A stretch of DNA of 64,000 bases from Sphagnum compactum (taxonomy: Eukaryota > Bryophyta > Sphagnopsida > Sphagnales): positions 16,116,271-16,180,270 of the forward strand of contig OZ234499.1 of NCBI GenBank assembly GCA_965153455.1, read 5' to 3'. The notes beneath the pieces were generated by a model. That model worked only from the letters and a program-made list of their open reading frames with translations, did no database searches and had not been told where the DNA came from. Numbering within the stretch: position 1 is the stretch's first letter; every line of letters starts with the position of its first letter. The position numbers were made by a program, and so were the translations under genes. Positions 60,352 through 64,000 of this stretch are shown in pieces.

Positions 60352-63300
60352 TCAACCCTTCCTAAGGGTCCTTCTCATTTAATGACATGTTGTCCCAATG
60401 GACGAGCGAACATTAGTTAGCGCATTGCGTCCCATGGCTTCCTATCCAGCACAACCAAAGTAGTTTGATGATGTTGTACACAACCACTTGCAAATTGGGC
60501 GCAAGAAACATGGATCCTATCCACTAGGATATTAGCTTAATATGTATTTCAACAATTTATTGGGGAACTATGTAGTGATTATCCCCATCATGGAGAAATT
60601 TTTGTGTGCTTAGAGTTTACGAATGAATTGCCAATAAACCCCTCATTGGTTTCCTTACTGAATTGATTTTTTTATTATTATTATTATTGCATTTTTTGAT
60701 AAAGACTCAAAATAATCTGCTGAAAATGACACTCATGTGAGTTCAACTTTCTCATTCTTAGAGACAGAGACAGAGAGAGTCACCAAGTTTTCCATAAGGC
60801 ACTCATTTGACAAATTGGCCTCTACAGGCGACCGACCACACACGATGGCAACACCCAATCCGAGTGCAGCCTTTTACTGTCTCCATCCAGCTCCATCCAG
60901 CATAGCAACATGCCACACATACTGCGCATACAACTTGGATACTGCAAGATCATAAAGAAAGAATTTTGGGAGAGAATTCCTTTTTGTATTTTGAGTTTTG
61001 TTATTCCAGTGAACAAGCCTGCGGTTTGTGAACATGTGTTCCCAGAGTGTAATGTAATGCATTATTCACCAGGCCTGGTAGATTGGGTGTTCCCAGAGAG
61101 TGTTCCCAGAGTGTAACATGGATCTGTTTTTGAAAGAGTTTCAAAATTCTTCCTGAAGGGTACTAAGGGACCCACAACATGCAGGCAGGGATGCCTCAAT
61201 GGTCTCACACCTTGCATTTGGGTTACCAGTTCCTATCACCCTGGTTTAATTTACAAGGGCAAGAAATTTCTACCAGAAGCATCTCCCCCCCCACTAGTAA
61301 ACATGGCTTGTACACAATAATTTGGATGAAGTACTACAGCCTTCAAGTACTTCAAATAGTGTGAAACCCAGTTTTTGACTTGTTTAATATTATGGCCATG
61401 ATACAATGACCTCCAATGGGGCCAATTAAAGGAAATGATTGTGTTTGATTGGTTGGCCATAATGATTGGCCCAGATAGCAACCAAGATTTTTTTTTTAAA
61501 AAAAATTTGGTTTCAAAAGTTCAGCAAAATTTTCCATTTTAAAAAAATTTACCACTAAAAAAGAAAAAGAAATTCAATTTTTTTTTGTCACCATAGTGTG
61601 AAAATTCTCTAACAAAAAAACAAAAAAAAAAACGTTGGTGGTGACATTTAAATATTCTCACTTTATACTATTTTTTCATGTTTATGGGTGGGATGAGGAA
61701 ATAAACAACAAAGTATGTTGGATGCAATAAACACCCATCAACGCCCCAATTGGGGGTGTGGATGTAGATGCTTTTTATATGGATGCTTTCCCTTACACAT
61801 CCATTTCCATATTGGTAATTGGTTCTCCCAAAATGTTCTATCAACTAAATAGAGCACACAATTACAAACTTTTACTTGAGTTCTAATATGGACTACATTA
61901 TATGTGCCATAAACTACTTGGTACAGACATTGGCCCTAAGAAAGTCTAAGAGACTTGTTTGCTCTTTGTTCCTAAGGTACAACAAGGACAATAAATGAAT
62001 AAACCCACCCATGTGCCATGGTTTTCATAGTCCCCATGATCTAAATTGTTACTAAAGGCATTTCCTAATTTTTTGTCATGTTCTAAGTTTTGTCATGATG
62101 TTTCTACCTTTTCAAAATAACAAAGCAAGTTGAAGTTGCAATTTGAACTTGGTGTTTTATTCTCCTTGGGCGTTTCTAAGTGCGTTTCTGCAGGTATTTC
62201 TTTCATCCTAATATACCCACAAGTATATATGAGAATAAATATCAAACCCTACTTGCTTGGTAAAATTTTCTTACTCATTTAATTATTATATCCCACAATT
62301 AATAGCTATTTCAAACTTATCTTATTTTGACATTCCCTGGCTAGTATATATTTGAGGTTTACTTTTGACCTAGAAATTGAAGTCCATAGATGGAGGGTAT
62401 ATGCTACATATATCAACATAATTATATAACATATATGCATTCTCATATTTTTGCAATGCAAGTGGTTATGATGGATTTGTTTTAATTAAGGTGACTGACT
62501 ATTGAATTTATTTTGATATGGGCACTTTAGGTTTGTCCATTACACTAATCACCTTGAACAAGTTTCTTAGCATAATATGTTGTTGAAACCCCTTTAGATG
62601 TTTATGACCATTTGTAATTATAAGAATGTTTTAGATGTATAATTCCTAAGGGTGTTGCTTGGTTTTGTTTTAATTTTGTTAATCGTTCTATACAGGTGTT
62701 TTAAATTTCATTTGTTTCATGTTCACAATCTTGAACAATTGCACAACTTATTTCTTTCTTTGCTTGGCAATGTGCCACATTTGTGTACATATTTTTTTAT
62801 TTTACCGTAGATTTATCTACTTATACTCACATGGTAAATATAGGGTAAATAAAAAATACTTATTCATACCCTCACCTTGCGAACAAGGTAAATGTTGGTC
62901 ATTTACCCTTACTTGGATCAATAGTTTTGCAAACTCCATATACCCTTACCCAATTAGGTTTTGAATTTTGGATTAATTTTAATTAATGCCACTTAACCGA
63001 CAAAAGGAATTTTAACTCTCTAGAGAATAGGCCCCTGGTAGTCGATTCTGCTACACACTAGGACTTGAACAAACTCTAGAACAGGTCCTTGATGGCTGAT
63101 TCTGCCGGGCAAAACGTAAGAGACTAAAGAACAGGCCCCACAAGAAGATTTAGCCAAATTTGGCTATAGGAAAATATGAAAGTAGAAAGAATTATAAAGA
63201 ATCCTTTTACATTTTGGCTACCTGCTGGAACCTGTTGTAGAATTCTGGCAATTTAGAATTTATTTGTTTTCTTTGAAAGCTGGTGAATTAGGGCCATTTT

Positions 63301-64000
63301 GTTTCAAAAAACTCCTTTGTATGTCTCGAAATCATATTTTTTCAATTTTTAAGTTTCAACCCCCAAAAACATTTGACGACGCTTATGCGAAATTCCCCAA
63401 AATAAATCGTGATGGAGAATCCTTTTAGCCGGTACTCATCTTCAACACGAAATTTCCCAAACACTTGAATGAGAAATGTTGGTGGATTATTATTACTTCT
63501 ACAAGACAATTGTACCAATTTTTTGAATAAGCTTACTTCGAGCTTATCTGATAGTCATTTTCAAATTGGTAAACCAACCCTTCCACCGTAATAAGTTAAT
63601 TTCATTGGAATGGAGCTCATGTAACAAGGACCCCACTTCTAAAAGACCATGACAAAAACCATAAAATCCCAAAAATCATCACCGTCGGCAACAAGAGTGT
63701 CCTTAACATGACATTGCATCCGTGACATTGCATCCGTAACACGAGCAACAATTACTAGCGGTTACTATACAATGTGTTATGATGTGAACTTGCAAAACTT
63801 TATTCAAAAAACTTTATTAGCTTTCCAATTGCAAACTACATCTCAAGATACACTCTCTCTCTCTCTCTCTCTCAATCCACTCACAAGAACAAGGCACCCA
63901 CCAATTCTCAAGAGTATTTTGCACTGCATGTCCCAAGACCTAATACCAACAAGGCCCATGGTTTTTTTTTTTTTTTTTAAATCCAATTTTTTTATATTGC

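Larger units (their letters stand above)
58621..64000. other. Gene-free right end with simple repeats
   Basis: No exon chain is visible. It contains a telomere-type palindrome at 59748-59775, (TC)n at 60317-60348, (ATT)n near 60670-60688, (CT)n at 63853-63873 and a T-run at 63962-63979. A 'ggccctagggtggggc' / 'ggccctgtagtggggc' doublet lies near 59263 and 59327. A 'gccaaatttggctat' repeat fragment at about 63.15-63.3 kb is related to the one at 28.6 kb. Confidence 0.55.

Overview
This is nuclear DNA of a land plant. The genes are intron-split with GT/AG borders, sit in long AT-rich intergenic stretches, and belong to plant or pan-eukaryotic families (stand-alone SPX proteins, an AP2-type transcription factor, EFG1). 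The low gene density, the many decayed dispersed and tandem repeats, and the style of the LINE and zinc-finger transposon remnants suggest a large, repeat-rich genome. A seed-free plant (fern, lycophyte or bryophyte) is my guess, but the sequence read by eye does not prove it.

Layout. At the left edge (1-1102, minus strand) is the 5' part of the rRNA-processing factor EFG1, running out of the window. From 8.2 to 38.3 kb lies a dispersed cluster of four SPX-domain genes: SPX-A (8257-9440, -), SPX-B (17918-19313, +), SPX-C (23361-25156, -) and SPX-D (36888-38225, -). All four have the same three-exon design, with intron 1 in phase 0, intron 2 in phase 1 and a middle exon of 163-172 nt, so they descend from one ancestor. 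Satellites and transposon remnants separate them, including a dead LINE at about 30.1-31.5 kb. The stretch from 39 to 51 kb holds repeats, a decayed zinc-finger transposon-type gene (45.1-46.2 kb) and a perfect hairpin at 41.0 kb. A single-exon gene for an unrecognised membrane protein lies at 51.2-51.9 kb. A ten-exon divergent AP2-domain gene lies at 54.7-57.9 kb (-), with a GC-rich upstream region carrying tandem duplications. From 58.6 to 64 kb only repeats are visible.

Biology. SPX domains sense inositol pyrophosphates and so report phosphate status. The four paralogs look like an expanded and diversifying phosphate-signalling locus. B and D are an inverted duplicate pair that shares UTRs and a 5' UTR intron, and both carry an unusual Cys-x-Cys...Cys-x-x-Cys motif in the SPX loop. 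C keeps the ligand pocket but has a long loop containing three copies of a Trp-Ser-Asn-Gly repeat. A has lost the N-terminal signature and most pocket residues, with acidic residues replacing two key lysines. This cluster is the most interesting system in the window. Exon borders are inferred from splice consensus, reading frame and paralog comparison, not from transcripts.
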